From Bacteroidales bacterium (GTDB lineage Bacteria; Bacteroidota; Bacteroidia; Bacteroidales; Rikenellaceae), in NCBI GenBank assembly GCA_949419965.1, contig CASPAC010000029.1, positions 1-13,841 on the forward strand: a DNA stretch of 13,841 bases. The letters run 5' to 3'. Each line of letters starts with the position of its first letter. Position 1 is the first letter of the stretch. Of this stretch, positions 1-7,610 are shown piece by piece. Below the pieces are notes generated by a model. The model worked only from the letters and a program-made list of their open reading frames with translations, did no database searches and had not been told where the DNA came from. The position numbers and the translations under genes were made by a program.

Positions 1-423
1 CAGAGCTAAACACCGGCTTCAGCCGTGCGAGCCGAAGCCCCGCCCTGCGGAGGCTCGCAAAACTCGCCCCGCTGGCTTCGGCACGAGAATATTTCTTGTA
101 CCACTATTAAAACCGAGAACCGGTTGCGGCCCGCGCAACACTGCAAATTGCAAAAAACAATCTCCGAAAAAAACGACTGCAAACAACGCAAGCCTACGAA
201 TTGCAAAACCGCAAAAAAACAGCGATCAAACAACCGCAAACAAACAACGATTCCTAACCCTCCCGCGCCATTACGCCGCCAGCGGACTGCTGAATCTACG
301 AACCACGCTGATGCGAACCATGATCCGCACCACTCCGGGTGTGAAGTTGCCGGGAGCGAAGATAAAACAAAAATAATTGATGCAAAAAAGAGTATTAAAT
401 ATAAAACAACAGCACAAAAAGAA
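1..423. other. Gene-free left edge, A-rich and T-poor on the + strand
   Basis: No gene is supported here. The stretch from about 100 to 420 is rich in A and C on the + strand, with many short GCAAA and TGCAAA words. Because T is scarce, stop codons are rare and long open frames arise by chance on both strands; their predicted proteins are low in complexity (Lys, Asn, Gln and Thr rich) and look like no family I recognise. The region lies beyond the terminator of the DUF2723 gene. It could hold a small RNA or regulatory region for a gene left of the window, but nothing in it shows this directly. Confidence 0.5.
26..59 (-). repeat. Hairpin with a CCGCARGGCGGG repeat (copy A)
   Basis: An 8-base perfect inverted repeat (TGCGAGCC at 26-33, GGCTCGCA at 52-59) encloses a smaller stem (CCGC at 40-43, GCGG at 47-50). 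Read on the - strand, 50 to 38 gives CCGCAGGGCGGGG, the same motif found between genes at 3805-3816, 10174-10185 and 13600-13612. A second inverted repeat, GCCGAAGCC at 31-39 with GGCTTCGGC at 74-82, could form an alternative fold. Function unknown. Confidence 0.5.
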
Positions 424-458
424 CGCTGGCTTTCGGACTGCATGTCCGAAAGCCAGCG
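414..458 (-). terminator. Rho-independent terminator of the DUF2723 gene
   Basis: A 15-bp perfect stem (424-438 with 444-458) closes a 5-base loop. On the - strand it is followed at once by a T-rich run, TTCTTTTTG. It begins 22 bases after the stop codon of the DUF2723 gene, which fits an intrinsic terminator for that transcript. Confidence 0.88.
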
Positions 459-479
459 CCAACATCCGTCGGAAAGGCA

Positions 480-3400
480 TCAAAGCCCGGAACCGACCGA
501 ATCGGCCGGAGCCGGCTTGTCGCCGACATCGACCAGGTTCTCCTCGGAGATGCCCAGCGACCGATAATAATCGTTGAGCTCGGCGACGATTCCGCGCCGT
601 CCGGCATAGGAAGCCAGGTAGTAGAGATCGCCCAGCTCCTCGATCTTGTCCTCCATGACGCCGGCGACCATGTCGCCCTGCACCCCGTCGAAGCGAAGAT
701 AGTAATCGATGTATTCGATCAGCGTACGGGCGTATTCCGTCAGCAGTGCATCGCCCTTGTCGGCTGCCTCGGGCACACCCATGGCCGAAGCGGCATAGTA
801 GGCCTCGAGGAAAGGATAGGTATTGGTATCGAGGAAGCGGATCTGCGATGTCGGGAGCCGCTCGAGTCCCAGGTCGAGAAGTTCGACGGCCTCCTGCGGA
901 CGATTCTCGCGCAACAACTCCTTGGCCACGCGCGCGAAAGAGTCGCGGGCATGCGACGCGGCGAGGTTATACTGGAGGAAATAGTCGACATAGACATCGG
1001 GATCGGCAAGGTTGCCGTAGCGGAAAGTCTCTTTCAGAAGCGGCAGCGCATAGTCGGTGTCGATGCGCCCGATCTCCCACGGATTCTCCATGGGCGTGAG
1101 GATGGGCACGAACCGATAGGCATAGCCGTCGAACTGGAGGTAGTCGAGCAGTCCGAAATCCTGAAAGACATAGACCTGCGTCATGAAGATGGGGCGCTTC
1201 CAGTCGAAGTTGGCCAACATGTCGAGCAGCATCAGCTGGCTTTTGTCCAAGGCGTTCTTGCGCAGGTTGATGTAGACGGTGTCGACGATCAGATCGCGGT
1301 CCTTTTCGGCCACGATGCCCGAAGCGAGCACGTTCTCCTTGTTGACAGGCAGGGCGATGCGTTTGGTGGGGATGTAGTCGACGGCCGTTCCGTCCTCGAG
1401 CCGGATCTTGGTACGCGGATCGTCGCTGAGGACGAAATCCATGACCTGCCCGATCTCCACAGGGCGGTCGATGCGGTTGTCGACGGGCACCCAGTCGTTG
1501 ACGTGGGTGTATTTCCGCTTCGGAAGCGAGAAAGGCACGCCGGCGGCATCGTTGGCCTTGGTCTTCATCTCGTCGATGTACCATTCGCCGCCCAGATAGG
1601 AGGTGTTCATGATGCGCACGTCGGGCCGTACGCCGTAGACCTCCTGGTTGTTCCACAAGGGGAAGGTGTCGTTGTCGCCGTAGTTGAGAATGATGGAGTT
1701 GGGGAGCGTCGACATCAGATAGTTCCAGCCGATGTCGCGGGCCATGTAGCGGCCCGAACGGTCGTGGTCGTCCCAGTTCTGTGCGGCAAGCACGGCGGGA
1801 ACGCTCATGCAGACGGCGGTGGCGACGGCTGCGACGGCGACGTTGTTGCGCTTGGAGATGCGCACGAAAAGATCGCGCAGGGCCAAAACGCCGAAGCCGA
1901 TCCAGATGCAGAAGGCATAGAACGAACCGGCATAAACATAGTCGCGCTCACGCACTTCGGCAGGCGACGCATTGAGGTAGACCACCAGCGCCACGCCCGT
2001 GAGAATGAAGAGCCACATGACGATCGAGAAGTTGCGCTGGTCGCGGTTGAGCTGGTAGATCAGTCCGATCAGTCCGAGGATGAACGGCAGGAAATAATAG
2101 GTGTTGCGCCCGCGGTTTTCGGCGATCTCGCGAGGCAGGTTGTCCTGCGGCCCGAGGAAAAGTTCGTCGATGGGCCGGATGCCCGAAAGCCAGTTGCCGT
2201 CGGTGATGGTGGTCGACGTGGGCTGGATGTCGCTCTGCCGCCCGACGAAATTCCAAAGGAAATAACGCCAGTACATGTAGGAGAGCTGGTAGTTGAAGAA
2301 GTAGTTGAGATTCTCGCCGAAAGTAGGCTCCACGACGCTCTTCACCTCGTAGCCGTCGTCGTAGGTGCGCTTGCGGCCGAAGTCGAGGACCTCCTGCCGG
2401 AAGGGCTGGCCCTGCCGGTCGCGCACGATCTCGCCGTTGTCGTCGCGGACGATCTCGGTCTTGGTGCGGTAGGCGGCCCACTGCTTGTACTCTTTCTCGC
2501 TCTTGCGGTAGTCCCACATGCGCGGGAAGAAGTGCATGAACTGCGGCTGGTGGGTGTAACCCGTGATGCTGCTGGCAGGCTTGTACTTGCCGTCCTCGTC
2601 GAGGTAATAGAAATGCTTCTCCTTGTAGTCGGCGGGCGGTGCGGAGTAGTAGGCGCCGTAGAGCACGGGTTTGTCGCCGTACTGGTCGCGGTTGAGCACC
2701 GAAAGCAGCGCATGGGGGTTGTCCGGCTTGTTGGAGTTCATCGGCGGATTGGCCGCGGCGCGGATGGTCATCGAGGCGTAGGACGAGAAGCCGACGAGGA
2801 TCATGGTCGAGGAGAGCAGAATGACGTTCCACACGACCTTGCCGCGCTTGTGGGTCGCCCACGAAGCCCAGCCCAGGCCGCCGATGAGCGCCAGCGCGAA
2901 GAAGACCATGCCGGAATTGACGGGCAGCCCGAGCGTGTTGACGAAGAAGAGGTCGAACATGGCGCCGACGTAGACCGTATAGGGAATGATGATGCCGTTG
3001 ATGACCAGCAGAATGGCCCCGGCGATCAACATGGCGTAGAAGAATCCGCGCCAGGTGACGGTCTGCACCGTACGGAAATAATAGATGAAGACCAGCGCGG
3101 GAATGGTCAGCAAATTGAGGATATGCACGCCGATGGAGAGACCCATGAGGTAGGCGATCAGCACGATCCAGCGCGAAGCGCGGGGCTGGTCGGCCTCCTC
3201 CTCCCACTTGAGCATGAGCCACACGACCAGTGCGGTGAACATCGACGAGAGGGCGTAGACCTCGCCTTCGATGGCCGAGAACCAGAAGGTATCGGTGAAG
3301 GTGTAGGCGAGCGCCCCGACGGCGCCGGCGCCGAGGACGGCCCAGGTCGCAGGCACGGTCAGCTCACGGCCGTCGCGCGTGACGAGGCGGCGGGCCAGGT

Positions 3401-3698
3401 GGGTGATGGTCCAGAAGAGAAAGAGGATGCAGAAAGCGCTGACGATGGCATTCATGGCGTTGACGGCCATGCCGACATAGTCGGGGTTGCCGAAAGCGAA
3501 GAGCGTGGCCAGGCGCGCAAGCATCATAAAGAGCGGCGCTCCGGGCGGGTGGCCCACTTCGAGCTTGTAGGAAGTGGCGATGAACTCCGAGCAGTCCCAC
3601 AGACTCGATACGGGCTCGATGGTCAGCAGGTAGACGACGGCAGCGGCAGCGAAGACCGCCCAGCCGACGATGTTGTTCCAACGTTTGAAAAGATTCAT
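480..3698 (-). CDS. DUF2723 family membrane protein, TMEM260-like putative glycosyltransferase
   Basis: A 1072-aa polytopic membrane protein. The first ~330 residues hold many membrane segments and the family hallmark: an acidic pair in the first outer loop (SLWDCSEF, Asp35 and Glu38) followed by HPPGAPL at 50-56. Such acidic loops after the first helix are typical of GT-C glycosyltransferases that use lipid-linked sugars. Further membrane segments lie at about 540-660, followed by a soluble part that starts with the conserved GDNDTFPLW motif (674-682) and ends in helical, TPR-like sequence (about residues 930-1010). The human DUF2723 protein TMEM260 is an O-mannosyltransferase; the bacterial members are common in Bacteroidota but I know of no settled substrate, so glycosyl transfer at the inner membrane is inference. 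The start ATG has no Shine-Dalgarno, which is normal for the phylum. It has its own promoter (3848-3878) and terminator (414-458), so it is probably transcribed alone. Confidence 0.9.
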   Translation of the reverse strand: MNLFKRWNNIVGWAVFAAAAVVYLLTIEPVSSLWDCSEFIATSYKLEVGHPPGAPLFMMLARLATLFAFGNPDYVGMAVNAMNAIVSAFCILFLFWTITHLARRLVTRDGRELTVPATWAVLGAGAVGALAYTFTDTFWFSAIEGEVYALSSMFTALVVWLMLKWEEEADQPRASRWIVLIAYLMGLSIGVHILNLLTIPALVFIYYFRTVQTVTWRGFFYAMLIAGAILLVINGIIIPYTVYVGAMFDLFFVNTLGLPVNSGMVFFALALIGGLGWASWATHKRGKVVWNVILLSSTMILVGFSSYASMTIRAAANPPMNSNKPDNPHALLSVLNRDQYGDKPVLYGAYYSAPPADYKEKHFYYLDEDGKYKPASSITGYTHQPQFMHFFPRMWDYRKSEKEYKQWAAYRTKTEIVRDDNGEIVRDRQGQPFRQEVLDFGRKRTYDDGYEVKSVVEPTFGENLNYFFNYQLSYMYWRYFLWNFVGRQSDIQPTSTTITDGNWLSGIRPIDELFLGPQDNLPREIAENRGRNTYYFLPFILGLIGLIYQLNRDQRNFSIVMWLFILTGVALVVYLNASPAEVRERDYVYAGSFYAFCIWIGFGVLALRDLFVRISKRNNVAVAAVATAVCMSVPAVLAAQNWDDHDRSGRYMARDIGWNYLMSTLPNSIILNYGDNDTFPLWNNQEVYGVRPDVRIMNTSYLGGEWYIDEMKTKANDAAGVPFSLPKRKYTHVNDWVPVDNRIDRPVEIGQVMDFVLSDDPRTKIRLEDGTAVDYIPTKRIALPVNKENVLASGIVAEKDRDLIVDTVYINLRKNALDKSQLMLLDMLANFDWKRPIFMTQVYVFQDFGLLDYLQFDGYAYRFVPILTPMENPWEIGRIDTDYALPLLKETFRYGNLADPDVYVDYFLQYNLAASHARDSFARVAKELLRENRPQEAVELLDLGLERLPTSQIRFLDTNTYPFLEAYYAASAMGVPEAADKGDALLTEYARTLIEYIDYYLRFDGVQGDMVAGVMEDKIEELGDLYYLASYAGRRGIVAELNDYYRSLGISEENLVDVGDKPAPADSVGSGL

Positions 3699-3804
3699 AT
3701 TGTTTTTAACGATATATTGTGCATTGCAGCGACGGCCTTAGCCTGCGGCCATGATGAAAAATTAGCGCACCGGCCGCAGCCTGCGGGAAACGGACCTCCG
3801 CAAA

Positions 3805-3820
3805 CCCGCCTTGCGGCGGG
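3805..3820 (-). repeat. GNRA-type hairpin in the DUF2723 leader (repeat copy B)
   Basis: On the - strand the sequence is CCCGCC-GCAA-GGCGGG, a perfect 6-bp stem closed by a GCAA tetraloop and followed by TTT. It contains CCGCAAGGCGGG, the best folded of the four copies of this intergenic motif. It lies about 25 bases downstream of the predicted transcription start, inside the untranslated leader. A second inverted repeat in the same leader (CTGCGGCC at 3743-3750, GGCCGCAG at 3772-3779) could form another stem. Confidence 0.55.
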
Positions 3821-3847
3821 TGCCGGCCGTGCCCGGATTTCAATTTG

Positions 3848-3878
3848 CAAAAGTAATCAATTAACGGAGAATTGCAAA
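3848..3878 (-). promoter_or_regulatory. Bacteroidota-type promoter of the DUF2723 gene
   Basis: On the - strand TTTG (3878 to 3875) is followed after exactly 19 bases by TACTTTTG (3855 to 3848), matching the TTTG-N19-21-TAnnTTTG consensus of the Bacteroidota primary sigma factor in both boxes. Transcription should start near 3841-3843, giving a leader of about 145 bases before the start codon at 3698. Confidence 0.8.
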
Positions 3879-3944
3879 GGCTATTGCATGCAGGCCGAGG
3901 TCCCAAGTTTGTGAAGAAAAATTCAGATTGTCGCCAATAATTGT

Positions 3945-3952
3945 TACTTTTG
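3945..3952 (+). promoter_or_regulatory. Probable cysS promoter, -7 box
   Basis: TACTTTTG matches the TAnnTTTG consensus in full and lies 19 bases before the cysS start codon, so the leader would be only about 12 bases. The -33 box is weak: no TTTG sits 19-21 bases upstream. This promoter and the DUF2723 promoter diverge from an AT-rich core of about 100 bases. Confidence 0.6.
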
Positions 3953-3971
3953 TGGAAAATTTGCCGATGCA

Positions 3972-5447
3972 ATGGAATCGAAACTGACGCTTTACAATAC
4001 GCTTACGCGCCGCAAGGAGGAGTTCGAGCCCCTGGTCCCGGGCCGGGCGGGCATGTATGTCTGCGGTCCGACGGTCTACGGCGATCCCCACCTGGGCCAC
4101 GCCCGGCCGGCGGTGACTTTCGACCTGCTTTTCCGCTACCTCAAGGCTGCGGGCTACAAGGTGCGCTACGTACGCAACATTACGGACGTCGGACATCTGG
4201 AACACGACGCCGACGAAGGCGAAGACAAGATCGCCAAGAAAGCGCGGCTCGAACAACTCGAACCGATGGAGGTGGCCCACTACTACACCGAGCGCTACCA
4301 CCGCGCCATGGAGGCGCTCAACGTCGAGACACCCTCGATCGAACCGCACGCCTCGGGCCACATCATCGAACAGATCGCTTTCGTACAGCGCATCCTCGAC
4401 GAAGGTTTCGCCTACGTTTCGAACGGCTCGGTCTACTTCGACGTGGAGAAATACAACGCCAAGCATAACTACGGCCGCCTGTCGGGCCGCAACCTGGACG
4501 ACATCGTGGCCAACACGCGCGAACTCGACGGCCAGAGCGACAAACGCCATTCCTACGACTTCGCGCTGTGGAAAAAGGCCTCGCCGGAGCACATCATGCG
4601 CTGGCCCTCGCCCTGGAGCGACGGATTCCCGGGCTGGCACATGGAATGCTCGGCCATGTCGACCCGCTACTTAGGCGAACGCTTCGACATCCACGGCGGC
4701 GGCATGGACCTGATGTTCCCCCACCACGAATGCGAAATCGCCCAGTCGACGGCCGCCCTGGGCCACGATTCGGCACGCTATTGGGTACACAACAACATGA
4801 TTACCATCAACGGGCAGAAGATGGGCAAGTCGCTGGGCAACTTCATCACGCTGGAAGAACTCTTCACGGGCAGTCACAAACTGCTGGCGCAGGCCTACTC
4901 GCCGATGACGATTCGCTTCTTCGTGCTGCAAGCCCACTACCGCTCGACGCTCGACTTCTCGAACGAAGCGCTGCAAGCCGCCGAAAAGGGGCTGGACCGG
5001 CTGATGAAAGGCATCGAAGCGCTGGCCAGAATCAAACCTGCGGCGACCTCGACGGTCGACCCGTCGGAACTGGAAAAACGCTGCCGCGCGGCGATGGACG
5101 ACGATCTGAACTCGCCGATGGTCATCTCGGCCCTCTTCGACTGGGTGCGCACGATCAACCAGCTGGTCGACGGGGCGCAGACCATCACGGCAGCCGATCT
5201 GGAGAAGCTGACGGCGACCGTACACCGCTATGCGTTCGACATCCTGGGGCTGAAAGACGAAAAAGCCGCCGGAACGGCCTCGGGACGCGACTACGTGACC
5301 CCGCTGGTCGAAATGCTGCTGGCCGAACGCCTGCAGGCCCGCGCCGCCAAGGACTGGGCGGCCTCCGACCGCATCCGCGACGGACTGGCCGCGGCCGGCA
5401 TCCGGGTCAAGGACCGCAAGGACGGCAGCGACTGGGAACTGGAATAA
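3972..5447 (+). CDS. cysS: Cysteinyl-tRNA synthetase
   Basis: Charges tRNA-Cys with cysteine in the cytoplasm; a class I aminoacyl-tRNA synthetase of usual length (491 aa). The HIGH signature appears as HLGH (40-43) and the KMSKS loop as KMGKS (283-287). The four zinc ligands that select cysteine are visible: Cys31 in [10 protein letters not shown], Cys226 in WHMECSAMS, and His251 and Glu255 in [10 protein letters not shown], with the spacing of the E. coli enzyme. The C-terminal anticodon-binding part ends in the usual [12 protein letters not shown]. The start ATG is chosen because the conserved [15 protein letters not shown] follows at once. It opens a + strand run that continues, after a repeat-bearing gap, into the MATE-kinase-prfB genes; no terminator is seen after it. 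Confidence 0.97.
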   Translation: MESKLTLYNTLTRRKEEFEPLVPGRAGMYVCGPTVYGDPHLGHARPAVTFDLLFRYLKAAGYKVRYVRNITDVGHLEHDADEGEDKIAKKARLEQLEPMEVAHYYTERYHRAMEALNVETPSIEPHASGHIIEQIAFVQRILDEGFAYVSNGSVYFDVEKYNAKHNYGRLSGRNLDDIVANTRELDGQSDKRHSYDFALWKKASPEHIMRWPSPWSDGFPGWHMECSAMSTRYLGERFDIHGGGMDLMFPHHECEIAQSTAALGHDSARYWVHNNMITINGQKMGKSLGNFITLEELFTGSHKLLAQAYSPMTIRFFVLQAHYRSTLDFSNEALQAAEKGLDRLMKGIEALARIKPAATSTVDPSELEKRCRAAMDDDLNSPMVISALFDWVRTINQLVDGAQTITAADLEKLTATVHRYAFDILGLKDEKAAGTASGRDYVTPLVEMLLAERLQARAAKDWAASDRIRDGLAAAGIRVKDRKDGSDWELE

Positions 5448-5448
5448 A

Positions 5449-5555
5449 GTGAAAAGTAAAAGGTGAAAAGTAACGCATCGTTCACGCAGTTGTTTTCCAC
5501 CTCGCAGTCAACGACAGACCGGATGAAGAACATTTCGCTTTTCACCCTTCACCCT
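5449..5555. repeat. Intergenic element bounded by inverted GTGAAAAG repeats
   Basis: Just after the cysS stop, GTGAAAAGTA occurs twice (5449-5458 and 5463-5472, period 14). Just before the MATE gene the same word appears inverted: CTTTTCACC at 5538-5546, then CTTCACCCT at 5547-5555. GGTGAAAAG at 5462-5470 is a perfect 9-base match to the inverted copy. The 67 bases between the perfect arms show no gene. A 13-codon frame begins at the ATG at 5523 and ends over the MATE start region, but part of it is the repeat itself, so I do not call it a gene. Iterated GTGAAAAGT-type words between genes are familiar from Bacteroidota genomes; their role is not known to me. Confidence 0.6.
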
Positions 5556-5569
5556 AAACCTTGAACGAA

Positions 5570-6979
5570 GTGACAGAATTGAAGTCGGCAGCCACGGAAT
5601 TGGGAACGGAACGCATCCGCAAATTGCTGGTGCAGTATGCCGTGCCGGCGATCATCGCCATGACCGCGTCGTCGCTCTACAACATGGTCGACAGCATTTT
5701 CATCGGGCAGATCGTAGGTCCTCTGGCCATTTCGGGCCTGGCGCTGACGTTTCCGCTGATGAACCTCGCTGCGGCGTTCGGGTCGCTCGTGGGCGTGGGC
5801 GCCGCGACGTTGATCTCGATGCGCCTGGGCCAGCGCGACTACGACACGGCCCAGCGCGTGCTGGGCAACGTAGTGGTGCTCAATGCCGTGATCGGCGTGG
5901 CGTTCGCCGCCGTGACGCTGGCCTTTCTCGACCCGATCCTCTATTTCTTCGGCGGCAGCGAAGCGACGGTGGAATACGCCCACGAATACATGACCATCAT
6001 ACTCTCGGGCAACGTCGTTACGCACATGTATCTGGGTCTCAACTCGGTGCTGCGAGCTTCGGGCCATCCCCGCAAGTCGATGTACGCGACGATCAACACC
6101 GTAATCATCAACACGCTGCTCGACGCGCTTTTCATCTACGGCTTCGGCTGGGGCATCCGCGGAGCAGCCATCGCCACGGTGCTGGCGCAGGTCGTATCGC
6201 TCATGTGGCAGTTCCGCATTCTCTCCGACAAGAACGAACTGCTGCACTTCCGCCGCGGCATCTACAAACTGAAGAAACGCATCGTCAAGGACATCGTGGC
6301 CATCGGCATGTCGCCCTTTCTGATGAACCTCGCGGCGTGCTTCATCGTCATCCTTATAAACAAAGGACTGCAACGCTACGGCGGCGACCTGATGATCGGC
6401 GCCTACGGCATCGTCAACCGCCTGGGCTTCTTCTTCGTGATGATCGTCATGGGTGTCAACCAGGGCATGCAGCCCATTGCAGGCTACAACTTCGGCGCCC
6501 GGCAGTACGAACGCGTGCTGCGCGTGCTGCGGCTGACGATCATGGGCGCCACGTGCATCACGACGACCGGATTCCTCATAGGAGAACTGGCGCCCGGATT
6601 CGCAGCCGCGCTTTTCACCAAGGACGAAGAACTCATCGGTCTGGCATCGACAGGCATGCGCATCGTCTTCGCCTTCTTCCCGATCATCGGCTTCCAGATG
6701 GTGGCGACCAACTTCTTCCAGAGCATCGGCATGGCCGGCAAGGCGGTTTTCCTGTCGCTGTCGCGGCAGCTGCTCTTTCTGGTGCCGGGGCTGCTGCTCC
6801 TGCCGCGTCTGTTCGACACGGCGACCTCGTGGAACGGAAGCTGGGGCGTATGGTGCGCCATGCCGCTCTCCGACCTGCTGGCAGCCGTCGTGGCATTCTT
6901 CATGCTGACCTACCAGCTGCGCAAGTTCCGCGCGATGATGGCGGCGCAAACACTCAACGAACCCCGCGATGGAGAATAG
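5570..6979 (+). CDS. MATE family efflux transporter
   Basis: About 469 aa, the usual size for a 12-helix MATE exporter, which moves drugs or other organic compounds out across the inner membrane using a sodium or proton gradient. The N-terminal block ATELGTERIRKLLVQYAVPAIIAMTASSLYNMVDSIFIG is characteristic of the MepA-like branch common in Bacteroidota; the two six-helix halves are apparent, the second starting near MSPFLMNLAACFIVIL. The substrate cannot be read from sequence. There is no ATG start: I chose GTG at 5570, with an in-frame TTG at 5561 as alternative; neither has a Shine-Dalgarno. Its last 11 bases overlap the next gene, so the two are very likely translationally coupled. Confidence 0.92.
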   Translation: MTELKSAATELGTERIRKLLVQYAVPAIIAMTASSLYNMVDSIFIGQIVGPLAISGLALTFPLMNLAAAFGSLVGVGAATLISMRLGQRDYDTAQRVLGNVVVLNAVIGVAFAAVTLAFLDPILYFFGGSEATVEYAHEYMTIILSGNVVTHMYLGLNSVLRASGHPRKSMYATINTVIINTLLDALFIYGFGWGIRGAAIATVLAQVVSLMWQFRILSDKNELLHFRRGIYKLKKRIVKDIVAIGMSPFLMNLAACFIVILINKGLQRYGGDLMIGAYGIVNRLGFFFVMIVMGVNQGMQPIAGYNFGARQYERVLRVLRLTIMGATCITTTGFLIGELAPGFAAALFTKDEELIGLASTGMRIVFAFFPIIGFQMVATNFFQSIGMAGKAVFLSLSRQLLFLVPGLLLLPRLFDTATSWNGSWGVWCAMPLSDLLAAVVAFFMLTYQLRKFRAMMAAQTLNEPRDGE

Positions 6980-7610
6980 ATTCGTGATCAACATCGGCCG
7001 CCAGATAGGCAGCGGCGGCAAATCGGTCGGCGAAGCGCTGGCCCGGCGGCTGGGCATCCGGCTCTACGACAAGGAACTAATCAACCTGGCGGCCAAAGAG
7101 AGCGGACTCTGCCCCGAAATCTTCGAACGGGCCGACGAAAAGGAGTCGCACAACCGCCTGGCGACCCTGCTGGGCTATCTGCGGGCTCCGTTCGCCGGCG
7201 ATGACGGCGGCGCTTCCGACCTACTGTCGGGCGATGCGCTGTTCAAGATACAGAGCGACGTCATCCGCAACATAGCGGCCCGCGAACCGGCCATTTTCGT
7301 AGGCCGCTGCGCCGACTACATCCTGCGCGACCATCCGCGGGCACTGAGCGTCTTCATCACGGCCTCCGAAGCCGACCGCGCAGCGCGCATCTGCGGCCGC
7401 ACGGGCTGCACCGAAGCCGAAGCGCGCCAGACGATGGCCCACGGCGATGCGCGCCGTGCCGACTACTACAACTATTACAGCATGCGCACGTGGGGCGCCG
7501 CCGGATCGTACGACCTGTGCGTGAGTACCTCGGTGCTGGGCATCGAAGCCACGGCCGAACTGATCCTGCGGTTCGCCGCACAAAAACTCGATTTGAAAAC
7601 AGACTTATGA
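6969..7610 (+). CDS. Cytidylate kinase-like family protein
   Basis: A 213-aa P-loop protein of the Cytidylate_kin2 (AAA_33/CMP-kinase-like) type. The phosphate-binding loop is the variant GRQIGSGGKSVG at residues 10-21 rather than a standard Walker A ending in GKT. A later Arg-rich stretch, GDARRADYYNYYSMRTWG, resembles the lid of nucleoside monophosphate kinases and is followed by YDLCVSTS, a familiar block of this family. Members are distinct from the true CMP kinase Cmk, and their substrate is generally unknown, so a nucleotide or small-molecule phosphotransfer role is inference. It starts inside the MATE gene (11-base overlap) and its stop overlaps the prfB start in ATGA, placing it in one transcript with both. 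Confidence 0.85.
   Translation: MENRFVINIGRQIGSGGKSVGEALARRLGIRLYDKELINLAAKESGLCPEIFERADEKESHNRLATLLGYLRAPFAGDDGGASDLLSGDALFKIQSDVIRNIAAREPAIFVGRCADYILRDHPRALSVFITASEADRAARICGRTGCTEAEARQTMAHGDARRADYYNYYSMRTWGAAGSYDLCVSTSVLGIEATAELILRFAAQKLDLKTDL

Noticed and set aside
6..443. - strand frame of 145 codons with a hydrophobic start
   Set aside because: Its start codon lies inside the DUF2723 terminator stem, and the Cys/Phe-rich product has no recognisable domain.
25..567. Open + strand frame of 180 codons at the left edge, and a second open + frame from 2 to about 374
   Set aside because: The region is T-poor, so stops are rare in all + frames. The products are low in complexity, and the longer one runs through a terminator hairpin into the antisense of the DUF2723 gene.
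951..3914. Very long + strand open frame (987 codons) opposite the DUF2723 gene
   Set aside because: It is the mirror of a high-GC coding sequence whose codon bias removes stops from the antisense frame. Its product is a Val/Asp/Gly/His-rich string without domains, while the - strand protein has clear family motifs.
5523..5564. 13-codon frame just before the MATE gene, as a leader peptide
   Set aside because: Half of it is the CTTTTCACC repeat, it has no ribosome binding site, and no attenuator fold follows.
7490..7606. Longer prfB with 39 extra N-terminal residues
   Set aside because: The extension overlaps the kinase gene in another frame and matches no RF2 N-terminus; the ATGA-coupled start at 7607 fits the family.
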